Assembly: GCA_937943625.1 (NCBI GenBank)
Contig: CALEAD010000005.1
Location: 76,630 to 117,490 of the forward strand
Direction: 5' to 3'
Length of the DNA: 40,861 nt
Source: an uncultured Anaerolineae bacterium
GTDB taxonomy: Bacteria > Chloroflexota > Anaerolineae > Promineifilales > Promineifilaceae
Position numbers and translations under genes: made by a program. This document shows, piece after piece, positions 8,111-17,000 of the stretch; the first letter of the stretch is position 1, and every line of letters starts with the position of its first letter. Under the pieces are notes generated by a model, which saw nothing but the letters and a program-made list of their open reading frames with translations, had not been told where the DNA came from and made no database searches.

Positions 8111-8171
8111 AGTTCCGTTTACAAAGTGGGCCGCTGACCGCAGACAGTGGTCAGCCGTCGGCGGTCATTTT
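8111..8171 (+). repeat. Intergenic repeat family, copy A
   Basis: This copy contains TTTACAAA (8118-8125), CTGACCGCAGA (8134-8144) and CGTCGGCGGTCATTTT (8156-8171). TGACCGC (8135-8141) and GCGGTCA (8161-8167) form an inverted repeat. It ends 14 bases before the ATPase start codon, next to the ribosome binding site. Confidence 0.6.
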
Positions 8172-8185
8172 TAAGGGAGAGAAAA

Positions 8186-9286
8186 ATGGCAAGTGTAACC
8201 TATCGCAACGTATACAAACGATATGGCGATGTAACCGTCATTACCGACCTAAACATGGAAATTGCCGATAAGGAATTTGTCGTCTTTGTTGGCCCATCCG
8301 GCTGTGGCAAGTCTACCAGCTTGCGCATGTTAGCCGGCCTGGAGGATATATCAGAGGGTGAGATTTTCATTGGTGACCGCGTTGTCAATGACGTGCCCCC
8401 CAAGGACCGCGACATTGCCATGGTTTTCCAATCCTATGCGCTTTACCCCCACATGTCGGTCTACGACAACATGGCCTTTGGCCTGAAGCTGCGGAAAACC
8501 CCCAAAGCAGAAATTGACCGGCGCGTGAAGGAAGCCGCCACCATTCTCGGACTGGAAAACCTGCTAGACCGTAAGCCCAAAGCGCTTTCCGGTGGGCAAC
8601 GGCAGCGCGTGGCTGTGGGGCGGGCCATTGTGCGCGAACCTGCTGTCTTTTTAATGGATGAACCCCTCTCTAACCTGGACGCCAAGCTGCGCGTCACGGC
8701 GCGGGCGGAAATTAGCAAGCTGCACCAGCGCCTGGGCACCACCTTTATCTACGTCACGCACGACCAGGTAGAGGCGATGACCATGGGGGACCGCATCGCG
8801 GTTATGAGTGATGGCCTGTTGCAGCAAATTGATTCCCCACGCAATCTGTACAACGCACCAAACAACGTTTTTGTGGCGGGCTTCATCGGCAGCCCCAGCA
8901 TGAATTTCTTCGATGCCATTCTGGTGGGCGAAGAGAACAGGCTGTTCGTGGATACAGGAGACTTTCGCGTTGCCGTGCCAGAAAGCCGCAAAACAGCTTA
9001 CAGCAGCCACGTTGGTAAAGAGGTTATCTTCGGCATCCGCCCGGAACACGTCCACGCCCCTGAATATGCCCCGCCAAACATCATGGGAGAGCCGCTGAGC
9101 GCTACCATTGAGATCGTCGAGCTTTTGGGGCACGAGCTGCACTTGTTTATGAATTCCGGCAAGTTTAGCTTTGTGGGCACCGTAGACACCCGCATGGACG
9201 CTCACGCCGGAAACAGGGTGGAAGTATTGTTCGACATGAACAACATGCACCTATTTGATAAGAAAACGGAACTTGCCATCCGCTAA
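8186..9286 (+). CDS. ABC sugar transporter ATPase, MalK/UgpC/MsmX type
   Basis: This 366-residue ATPase has the full set of motifs: Walker [10 protein letters not shown] (residues 36-44), signature LSGGQ (134-138), Walker B FLMDEP with Asp158 and Glu159, and H-loop His192. A C-terminal extension of about 130 residues contains [11 protein letters not shown], the regulatory OB/TOBE part typical of sugar-importer ATPases. The ATG at 8186 is chosen because AAGGGAGAG lies just upstream and [14 protein letters not shown] is the family start. It is separated from its presumed permeases by two GH16 genes, yet it is the only ATPase in the locus and most likely energises the importer. A half-operator TGAAAACGT lies at 8096-8104. 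Confidence 0.95.
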   Translation: MASVTYRNVYKRYGDVTVITDLNMEIADKEFVVFVGPSGCGKSTSLRMLAGLEDISEGEIFIGDRVVNDVPPKDRDIAMVFQSYALYPHMSVYDNMAFGLKLRKTPKAEIDRRVKEAATILGLENLLDRKPKALSGGQRQRVAVGRAIVREPAVFLMDEPLSNLDAKLRVTARAEISKLHQRLGTTFIYVTHDQVEAMTMGDRIAVMSDGLLQQIDSPRNLYNAPNNVFVAGFIGSPSMNFFDAILVGEENRLFVDTGDFRVAVPESRKTAYSSHVGKEVIFGIRPEHVHAPEYAPPNIMGEPLSATIEIVELLGHELHLFMNSGKFSFVGTVDTRMDAHAGNRVEVLFDMNNMHLFDKKTELAIR

Positions 9287-9310
9287 TAAATGGCACGCAG
9301 CGGTAACTTT

Positions 9311-9355
9311 GGCATGGTTCATGATGTGCTGAAGCAATGCCTGACAATTTTTTTT
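9311..9355 (+). terminator. Probable rho-independent terminator after ATPase gene
   Basis: GGCAT (9311-9315) pairs with ATGCC (9337-9341), and an inner TTCA/TGAA stem closes the loop. A run of eight T follows at 9348-9355. The stem is weak, but the T tract and position 25 bases after the stop codon fit. It overlaps repeat copy B. Confidence 0.5.
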
Positions 9356-9449
9356 CGACCGCTGCCGGTAGCCTGCCGACTGTGATACTGAAGAGGCATA
9401 ACGGTCTACAGTCGGCGGCCAAATTTGTAAAGATGCTTTGAACCATGCC
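9311..9449. repeat. Intergenic repeat family, copy B (inverted composite)
   Basis: The element is bounded by an 11-base perfect inverted repeat, GGCATGGTTCA at 9311-9321 and its complement at 9439-9449. An inner pair GCCGACTGT/ACAGTCGGC is also present. Its right arm, read on the minus strand, gives CTTTACAAATTT and then a GGCCG...AGACCG block that also occur in copy D. It looks like two facing copies of one element. Confidence 0.55.
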
Positions 9450-9456
9450 GCATTAT

Positions 9457-9500
9457 AAAAAAGAGCGCCCACCTCGCTGTCAACCCGGCGGGCGCCCTCT
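9457..9500 (-). terminator. Hairpin with T tract on the minus strand
   Basis: AGAGCGCCC (9462-9470) pairs with GGGCG plus CTCT (9490-9500) with a two-base bulge, and the A6 run at 9457-9462 would be a T tract for minus-strand transcription. No minus-strand gene ends here, so it may only stop antisense transcripts. Confidence 0.35.
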
Positions 9501-9559
9501 AACTTATCCTGAACACGCGCTGCGCGAACGGCCGCATGTTCAGACAAGGAAAGTATAAA

Positions 9560-12500
9560 ATGAAACTTCGTAAAAGCATACCCCTATTTGTGGTACTGCT
9601 GGTGGGTGTCCTGCTCACCTATACGCTTGTGTTTAGTTTTACCTCGGCGAGAACATTGGCGGCAGGGGAAAGAGCAACGGCCGTTTTCCCCATTATCGCC
9701 GATTTTGAAGGCGGTGTACCCCCAAACTGGTTTGTCTACGGCGACAGTGGCACAACCGTCAACGTCTCTGTGCCCACCATCGCCGACAACGACCCCCAGG
9801 CTTTGCCCGGTCAGGTCGGCGATAACGACGTCCTTGCCGTCACCGCCAACGTGCCCACCTGGGCCGGCTTTGGTGCGGGGCTGACCCCCGCGCAAAACTG
9901 GAGCGACTACGACGCTCTCAGCTTCTGGTTCTACGGCGGAAACTCTGGTGATGTCCACGAAGTTGAAATTCAAACCGCTAATGCTGGCAACCGCCGCGCC
10001 ACCTTTGCCGATGATTTCACCGGCTGGCGGCAAATCATCCTCCCCTTCCGTACCTTTGGCGCGGGCGGCGCTTACGACGTCAGCCAGGTCACAAACTGGG
10101 TCTTCGTCCTCGATGGCGCAAACAGCAGCTTCCTGCTAGACAACTTACAGCTCGTCAATCTGCAACCCTTCGCCGATTTTGAAGCGGGCGTTCCGGCCGG
10201 CTGGTTCCAATACGGGGATGGCGGCACGACAGTTAACGTATCCGTGCCCACCATCCCAGACACCGACCCGCTGGCCCTGCCCGGACAGGTTGGCGACAAC
10301 AATATCCTCGCCGTTACGGCTAATGTGCCCACCTGGGCCGGTTATGGCGCCGGCTTCAATCCGCCGCAAAATTGGAGCGACATGCAAGGCGTTAGCTTCT
10401 GGTTCTACGGCGAAAACTCCGGCGAACTCCATGAGTTTGAAATCCAGACGGCCAATGCCGGCAACCGCCGCGCCACCTTTTTAGAGAACTTTACCGGCTG
10501 GCGCATGGTCGTCTTACCCTTCACCACCTTTGGCGACAACACGCCTTTCGACGTTTCCCAGGTCACCAATTGGGTGATGGTACTAGACGGCATGAGCGGC
10601 TCTTTCAACCAGGACCACCTCAGCGTCTACGGCGACGCCGGGAATATGACCATACGTATACAATTTGCGGCGAACGCCTACAGTGTCGTTGAAGGCGAGA
10701 GTGTCACCCTCAACGCCATTAGCACTGAAACGATCTCCGTAGATTTCGCCATAGCTGATGGCACAGCCACCAGCGGCGACTACACCCCCATCAGCGGCAC
10801 GTTGACCTTCGCCCCCGGCGAACTGGGCCAAACCATCGTCGTGCAAACGCTTGGCAACAACCTGGCGGACGGCAACCGCAATTTCACCGTCCACCTGTCC
10901 AATCCGGTCAATGCCGAATTAGGCCTATGGTCGGTCGCCACCGTCACCATTCAAGACGACGAAGCGCCAGACTACAGCACTGCCCTCACCGTCATCGTAG
11001 ACGATTTTGAGAACGGCCTGCCCTCCGGCCAGGACGCTTTCGGCAACGGCATCGGCTTTATCACCTGGGGCGACTTCTGGTCGGGGACAACTGTCGCCAT
11101 TACCACCACCCTGGTTGCGGACAGCGACCCATTGGCCCGGCCTGGCCAATCCGGCGACACCCATCTCTTGCAGTTCGACGCCAACATCAACGGCTGGGGC
11201 GGCCTGACCCACGCCTTCGAGAACGAAGAGCTGGACACCTGGACGCCGCAAGATTGGAGCAGCTACAAGGGGATCAGCTTCTGGCTTTACGGGCAGAACA
11301 CCGGCAATGACCTGCTCTTTGAAATTCAGGACAACCGCAACCCCGGCTCCACCGGCGCGGATGTGGAAATCTGGAGCCACGCCTTTGTAGACGATTTCTC
11401 CGGCTGGCGGCTTTTCATGCTGGACTTTGATGCCGACTTCGTCCGCAAAGAGATTGGCAACGGCGCGCCGAATGACGGCTTCGGCCGGGATGAGGTACAT
11501 GGCTGGGCCTTTGGCTCACTTTCCACCGGCGGCTCGCCCGTGACCTACTACCTGGACAATGTCGCCCTCATCATCCACACCACCATCGTAGATGACTTCG
11601 AGAACGGCCTGCCCGAAAGCGTAGACGGCGATGGCAACCCCATCGGCTTCATCACCTGGGGCGACTTTTGGAGCGGCACGACTGTCGCCATTACCACCAC
11701 CCTGGTTGCGGACAGCGACCCGCTGGCTCTGCCCGGACAATCGGGCGATAACCATTTGCTGCAGTTCACGGCCATGGTCAATGGCTGGGGCGGTGTGACC
11801 CACGCTTTCGAGAATGAAGACCTGGACACCTGGGTGACGCAAGATTGGAGCAGCTACGAAGGGATCGCTTTCTGGCTCTACGGCCAAAACAGCGGCAACG
11901 ACCTGCTCTTCGAGATTCAAGACAACCGCAACCCTGGCTCCACTGGGGCTGACGTGGAAATCTGGAGCCACGCTTTTGTGGACGATTTCTCCGGCTGGCG
12001 GTTGTTCGTGCTGAACTTTGACGATGATTTTGTGCGCAAAGAGATCGGCAACGGCGCGCCGAATGACGGCTTCGGCCGTGACCAGGTGCATGGCTGGGCT
12101 TTCGGCTCGCTGAACAGCGGCGGCCAGACTGTGACCTACTATCTGGACAATGTGATGGTCTACGGCAACACCGGCAGCGAACAGCCGCTGTTTGTGGCTT
12201 TTACCTCTGGTCAGGCGAGCGTGGTGGAGGGGGCAACGGCTTCCTTAATCGTCGCGCTCAGCCGTGAACATAGCGAGACCGTCACCGTTGACTACGCCAC
12301 GGCGGAAGGCAACGGCCGTTTCTACCAATACACCCCCGTCAGCGGCACCCTCACCTTCCCCGCCGGCACGCTGACGCAGACGATCAGCATTCCCACCTAC
12401 CACGATGGTAAGCACACCCGTGACGTGCGTGTGGCCGTCAACCTGTATGAAGGCGACGGCGCCCCGCTCGGCTTCCAACGGCGGGCCATCCTCACCGTCG

Positions 12501-13846
12501 TGGACATTGACCCGGCTGACCCGCGCCTGGTGGACAACTTCCAGGAAGCGCACCCCTTCATCTACCAAAGCGGCGACGTAGACCTGTCCATCACCACCCT
12601 GACTGATGACAACCCGGCGGCCGTTCCCGGCCAATGGGCCTACGAAGACGTGCTGACCGTTGCATACGACGGTGCCGCCTCCTTCGGCCGCGTCTTCGCC
12701 CAGGGGCAAGATTGGAGCGCCTACGACGGCATCAGTTTCTGGTTCTACGGCCAGAACAGCGGCGACACCTTCACCTTCCAACTGCGGCAAAACATGGCTG
12801 CCACCACCGCCGAAGTAGACCCCAACGACTGGGTGCTGGTCTGGAGCGACGAGTTCAACGGCCCGGCCGGCGCGCGCCCCAACCCCAACGTCTGGAAGTT
12901 CGAACTGGGCGACGGCGCCTTGAACAACATCGTCGGCTGGGGCAACAGCGAATTCCAATACTACACCAACAGTGCCGACAACAGCTTCATGGACGGCAAT
13001 GGCAATCTGGTCATTCGCCTGCAAGAAGCCGACCCGAACGATGGCCTGGTCTGCTGGTACGGCCCGTGCGAGTACACCTCCGCCCGCCTGCTCACCCAGG
13101 ATCGGCTGGACTTTGAGTACGGCCGGATCGAAGCCCGCGTCCAGGTTCCCGGCGGCCCGTCTGGTATCTGGCCCGCCTTCTGGATGCTCGGCAGCAACAT
13201 CCCCGAAGTCGGCTGGCCGCAGTCTGGCGAAATTGACATCATGGAATACGTCAGCCGCCTGCCCTATGAAGTCTTTGGCACGATTCACGGCCCTGGTTAT
13301 GCTGGCGGCGCCTCCTTTGGCAACACCCTCACCTTCACTGATACCGTCCCTAGCCAGGGCTTCATGACCTACGGGGTGGAGTGGACACCTGACCTGATCA
13401 TCTGGTACGTGGACGACGTACAATACCATCAGGCCATCCCGGCCAACGTGGCCCCGAACGAATGGGTCTTCAACCATCCCTTCTTCATGCTGCTCAACCA
13501 GGCCATTGGCGGTAACTTCGGTGGCGCGATTGCCGGCAATATGACCTTCCCGCAGGATACGCTGGTAGATTATGTGCGCGTCTATCAGGCGGCCGACACG
13601 GCCGAACGGTTTGAGGTCAGCTTTGTAGACAACTTCACCGGTTGGCGCAAAATCAGGCTGCCATTTAGCAGCTTCGCCCGCAGTGCGGCGCAACCGGTTG
13701 GCGCACCGGACGATGGCCTGACCCTGACGGAGGTCTGGGGCTACGACATCATCCTACCGGCCAATGGCAGCGGCCTCTTCCACATGGATCGGGTTTATCT
13801 GGAAACAAACCTGATTTACTACCTGCCGATCATCTTCCGCAATTAG
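9560..13846 (+). CDS. Secreted 1428-residue GH16 glucanase with CBM11-like and Calx-beta modules; GH16 nested in a module
   Basis: The start at 9560 is set by AAGGAAAG upstream and a signal peptide/anchor (KLRKSIPLFVVLLVGVLL) ending near LAAG. Modules in order are: CBM11/CIA30-like 1 (about 45-203), 2 (205-361), Calx-beta (366-470), CBM11-like 3 (478-672) and 4 (674-868), Calx-beta (876-985), first half of CBM11-like 5 (988-1089), GH16 (1091-1344), second half of module 5 (1351-1416), and tail YLPIIFRN. Each CBM-like module has a DDFE start, a YDGISFWFYGQNSG block, then FVDDFSGWR and a final Leu-Asp-Asn strand. The GH16 domain has EIDIME with Glu1224, Asp1226 and Glu1229, and ends in VDYVRVYQ. 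Modules 3 and 4 are near-identical. It probably binds and cuts insoluble beta-1,3-glucan at the surface; the binding role of the modules is inferred from family resemblance. Confidence 0.9.
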   Translation: MKLRKSIPLFVVLLVGVLLTYTLVFSFTSARTLAAGERATAVFPIIADFEGGVPPNWFVYGDSGTTVNVSVPTIADNDPQALPGQVGDNDVLAVTANVPTWAGFGAGLTPAQNWSDYDALSFWFYGGNSGDVHEVEIQTANAGNRRATFADDFTGWRQIILPFRTFGAGGAYDVSQVTNWVFVLDGANSSFLLDNLQLVNLQPFADFEAGVPAGWFQYGDGGTTVNVSVPTIPDTDPLALPGQVGDNNILAVTANVPTWAGYGAGFNPPQNWSDMQGVSFWFYGENSGELHEFEIQTANAGNRRATFLENFTGWRMVVLPFTTFGDNTPFDVSQVTNWVMVLDGMSGSFNQDHLSVYGDAGNMTIRIQFAANAYSVVEGESVTLNAISTETISVDFAIADGTATSGDYTPISGTLTFAPGELGQTIVVQTLGNNLADGNRNFTVHLSNPVNAELGLWSVATVTIQDDEAPDYSTALTVIVDDFENGLPSGQDAFGNGIGFITWGDFWSGTTVAITTTLVADSDPLARPGQSGDTHLLQFDANINGWGGLTHAFENEELDTWTPQDWSSYKGISFWLYGQNTGNDLLFEIQDNRNPGSTGADVEIWSHAFVDDFSGWRLFMLDFDADFVRKEIGNGAPNDGFGRDEVHGWAFGSLSTGGSPVTYYLDNVALIIHTTIVDDFENGLPESVDGDGNPIGFITWGDFWSGTTVAITTTLVADSDPLALPGQSGDNHLLQFTAMVNGWGGVTHAFENEDLDTWVTQDWSSYEGIAFWLYGQNSGNDLLFEIQDNRNPGSTGADVEIWSHAFVDDFSGWRLFVLNFDDDFVRKEIGNGAPNDGFGRDQVHGWAFGSLNSGGQTVTYYLDNVMVYGNTGSEQPLFVAFTSGQASVVEGATASLIVALSREHSETVTVDYATAEGNGRFYQYTPVSGTLTFPAGTLTQTISIPTYHDGKHTRDVRVAVNLYEGDGAPLGFQRRAILTVVDIDPADPRLVDNFQEAHPFIYQSGDVDLSITTLTDDNPAAVPGQWAYEDVLTVAYDGAASFGRVFAQGQDWSAYDGISFWFYGQNSGDTFTFQLRQNMAATTAEVDPNDWVLVWSDEFNGPAGARPNPNVWKFELGDGALNNIVGWGNSEFQYYTNSADNSFMDGNGNLVIRLQEADPNDGLVCWYGPCEYTSARLLTQDRLDFEYGRIEARVQVPGGPSGIWPAFWMLGSNIPEVGWPQSGEIDIMEYVSRLPYEVFGTIHGPGYAGGASFGNTLTFTDTVPSQGFMTYGVEWTPDLIIWYVDDVQYHQAIPANVAPNEWVFNHPFFMLLNQAIGGNFGGAIAGNMTFPQDTLVDYVRVYQAADTAERFEVSFVDNFTGWRKIRLPFSSFARSAAQPVGAPDDGLTLTEVWGYDIILPANGSGLFHMDRVYLETNLIYYLPIIFRN
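10991..12163 (+). repeat. 591-base tandem duplication of a CBM11-like module
   Basis: Modules 3 and 4 of the secreted GH16 protein are repeated with a period of 591 bases (197 codons). A 41-base stretch is identical at 11090-11130 and 11681-11721, and most other differences are synonymous-looking, so the duplication is recent. Confidence 0.85.
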
Positions 13847-13857
13847 CTTTACTTCTC

Positions 13858-13892
13858 AGGTGCGGCGCACCCTGTGGAGGTGCGCCGTACCT
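13858..13892 (+). terminator. Hairpin after the secreted GH16 gene
   Basis: A 14-base-pair stem (13858-13871 with 13879-13892, one G-U pair) with a 7-base loop lies 11 bases after the stop codon. No T tract follows, so termination is uncertain. Confidence 0.5.
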
Positions 13893-13987
13893 CATACTAG
13901 CGCCAGCACCACGCTTGCCATGCAAACCAGCGTAGTGGCTAATGTTTGTGTATGTTCCTCAGGTTGGAATCGTTATGACAACATTGT

Positions 13988-14021
13988 GTTAAAGGCCAGC
14001 ACCAGACGGCTGGCCTTTAAC
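13988..14021. terminator. Perfect hairpin in the phosphorylase leader, terminator/attenuator-like
   Basis: GTTAAAGGCCAGC (13988-14000) pairs perfectly with GCTGGCCTTTAAC (14009-14021) around an 8-base loop. The symmetrical A-rich/T-rich ends (AAAGGCC and GGCCTTT) are typical of bidirectional terminators. It lies 33 bases before the phosphorylase ATG, so it either insulates that gene or attenuates it. Confidence 0.6.
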
Positions 14022-14025
14022 CCCA

Positions 14026-14038
14026 GCCAAATTTGTAA
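14026..14038 (+). repeat. Intergenic repeat family, fragment E
   Basis: GCCAAATTTGTAA is identical to 13 bases of copy B (9418-9430). Its complement begins the CTTTACAAATTT block of copy D. It lies directly before the ribosome binding site AAGGGG of the phosphorylase gene. Confidence 0.4.
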
Positions 14039-14054
14039 CAAGGGGTTTATACCT

Positions 14055-17000
14055 ATGAATAGCAGCAAGACCCATATTTTTGTTCAGCACAGCCCAATCC
14101 AGGAATGGAGCCAACCCCCTACTGGCGCTTTTGTCGAGCTGTTTGGTGAAACCTGCTACCGTATCGCCAACGTAGACCAGATGCCGACCTTTTTCATGAG
14201 TGTGGTCAGCGGCGCGGATCACTGGTTGTTTGTGGCCAGCAATGGTGGCCTGACGGCCGGGCGCAGGGATTCCGACTTGGCGCTCTTCCCGTATGAGACA
14301 GAAGACAAAATTGCCGCACACCATGAGCTGACCGGCAGTAAAACGATGGTGCGCGTGACGCGCAACGGCCGTACCCAGCTCTGGGAGCCTTTCTCAAACC
14401 GGTATGCAGGCATCTACCAGATAGAGCGCAACCTGTACAAGAATATCTATGGCAACAAGCTTGTGTTTGAGGAAATCAACCACAGTTTGAACCTGATGGC
14501 GCGCATTTCCTGGCGCACGAGTGCCCGCTATGGTTTTGTGAGAAGTGGCTGGTTACAAAACAGTGGCCGCGAATCTTGCCAAATAGATTTGCTGGATGGC
14601 GTGCAAAATGTGTTGCCTTATGGCACGACCCAGCAGGTGCAAACCAATCTCAGCAGCCTGTTGCAGGCCTACAAACGCGGCGAGCTGGAGCCAGAGACCG
14701 GCTTGGGTATCTTTGCGCTCAGTGCCACGCTCACAGATCGGGCGGAGCCAAGTGAATCGCTGAAAGCGACCGTAGTCTGGCAGGTGGGGCTGGCGGCGGA
14801 TTGTCATTTGCTCAGCACGCAGCAGATCGAGGCATTTCGTTACGGCCGTTCCCTCACCTGCGAGCACGATATATGTGGCGCAGCCAGCTCTTACCTGGTC
14901 ACTTCCAGCTTTACCCTGGAGGCAGGACAGCAAAAAGAGTGGCATCTGGTGGCAGATGTCAATCAAGACAGCATAGCGATAGCCCGGCTAATCGGCGTCC
15001 TAAAGCAGGATCAAGCCACCATCATTCGGCAGCTTGAGGCAGACATTGAGCAAGGCACGAAAGAATTGCTGCGGTATGTTGCCGCTGCGGACGGTTTGCA
15101 GATGTCGGCGCAAGAAACAACGGTGGCGCACCATTATGCCAATGTCTTGTTCAACATTATGCGCGGTGGCATATTTGCCAATGGGTATCAAGTTGAAAAG
15201 CGCGATTTCCTGGATTTTGTTTACCACCGCAATCGCGTCGTCTTTCATGCCCAGAGGGACTGGTTTGCCGGCTTGCCAGAGCTGCTGGATATCCGTGACC
15301 TATATACATTTGCCACTCAAGCGAATAAGCCTGACCTGATTCGCTTATGTTTTGAATATCTGCCGCTCACTTTCAGCCGCCGCCACGGCGACCCCAGCCG
15401 GCCCTGGAATCCCTTTTCCATCAACCTGAAAAAGCCGGACGGCTCGCAAAACCTGGATTACCAAGGCAACTGGCGCGATATTTTTCAGAATTGGGAACCC
15501 CTGGTGCTGGCATTTCCGGCCTACACAGAGGGGATGATTGCCAAATTTCTCAATGCGACTACGGCCGATGGTTACAACCCTTATCGCCTGACGCGCGACG
15601 GCATCGAATGGGAGCTTTTGGAACCAGATAATCCCTGGGCGAATATCGGCTACTGGAGCGATCACCAAATTATTTATTTGCAAAAGCTGCTGGAAATTGC
15701 CGAACATGTGCAGCCTGGGTCGCTGGCTTACCTGTGGAATCGGCCGATTTTTGCTTATGCCAATGTGCCTTACCGGCTGCGCCCCTACGAGGAGATGCTG
15801 AAAGATTGGTACAACACCATTGATTTTGATTGGGAAGGTGAAGAAGCAACAGAAGCAGCGGTGGCGCAGATGGGTACAGACGGCCGTTTGCTGCGCGATG
15901 CCAGTGGTAATGTCATCCACGTTACGATGATCGAAAAGCTGTTGGTCTTGCTGTTGGCCAAGTTAACCAACTTCGTCCCCGACGGCGGCATCTGGATGAA
16001 TACGCAGCGGCCAGAGTGGAACGACGCCAATAACGCCCTGGTGGGGAAGGGTATTTCTGTGGTTACAGCCGCTTATCTGCGCCGCTTTATTGCCTTTTGG
16101 CGGCAGCGATTGGTCGAAGCGGAAGATCAGGAGTTTAGGGTGAACACGGCCGTTGCCGATCTCTTCACCCAGGTTCAGGCTGCCTTCTCCGGCCATTATC
16201 CCCATCTGCATAGCGGCTTTGGCGACCGTGAGCGGCGCGCCATTATGGATGAATTGGGTGCAGCGGCCACCGCTTACCGCGCCACCATTTACGCCAATGG
16301 CCTGCCTGCTGCCCACAGTGCTATTTCTGGTCAGAGCTTGCAAGCCTTCCTGGCGCTGGCGCAGGAGTATATGGAGCACACCCTTCGCGCCAATCGCCGC
16401 AGCGATGGGATGTACCACGCCTACAACGTTTTGCTTTTGGGCGAGGAAACGGCGGCCATTGATCATCTTTACCCCATGCTCGAAGGGCAGGTGGCCATCC
16501 TTTCGGCCGGACTGCTCTCGCCAGAAGAATCGCTGGCGCTCTTGCAAAGCCTGCGCCACAGCGACCTCTACCGTGCTGACCAGCACAGCTACATGCTTTA
16601 CCCGTATCGCCAACTGCCTGGCTTCTTGCAGAAGAATAACGTCCCGGCGGATAAGGTGGCTGGATCACCGCTGGTGCAGGCGCTGGCGGCTAACGGCGAC
16701 GGCCGTTTACTGGCACAGGATGAGGCGGGCGTGTTTCACTTTAACGGCCGTTTCCGCAACGCCAACGACGCCGCCCGCGTTCTGGATGAGTTAGCCCAGG
16801 AACCAGCTTATGCAGAACTGGTCGCCGCCGAACGCACCTTCATCCTCGACTTGTTTGAGCAGACCTTTAACCATCGCGCCTTTACCGGCCGCTCTGGCAC
16901 CTTTTTTGCCTATGAAGGGTTGGGCAGCATCTACTGGCACATGGTCTCCAAACTACTGCTGGCGGCGCAGGAAAGTTATCTGGCAGCGTGGGCCGCAGGA

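Noticed and set aside
9510..9542. TGAACA/TGTTCA inverted repeat before the secreted GH16 gene
   Set aside because: Only six-base arms with a small inner CGCGC palindrome; likely chance in a GC-rich leader.
12245..13693. A 482-codon open frame on the minus strand inside the secreted GH16 gene
   Set aside because: The plus-strand frame has clear domains and an active site; the minus frame has no family features and reflects GC-rich codon bias.
13860..14054. N-terminal extension of the phosphorylase frame by 65 residues
   Set aside because: It runs through two hairpins and lacks a ribosome binding site; the ATG at 14055 has both spacing and family-like N-terminus.
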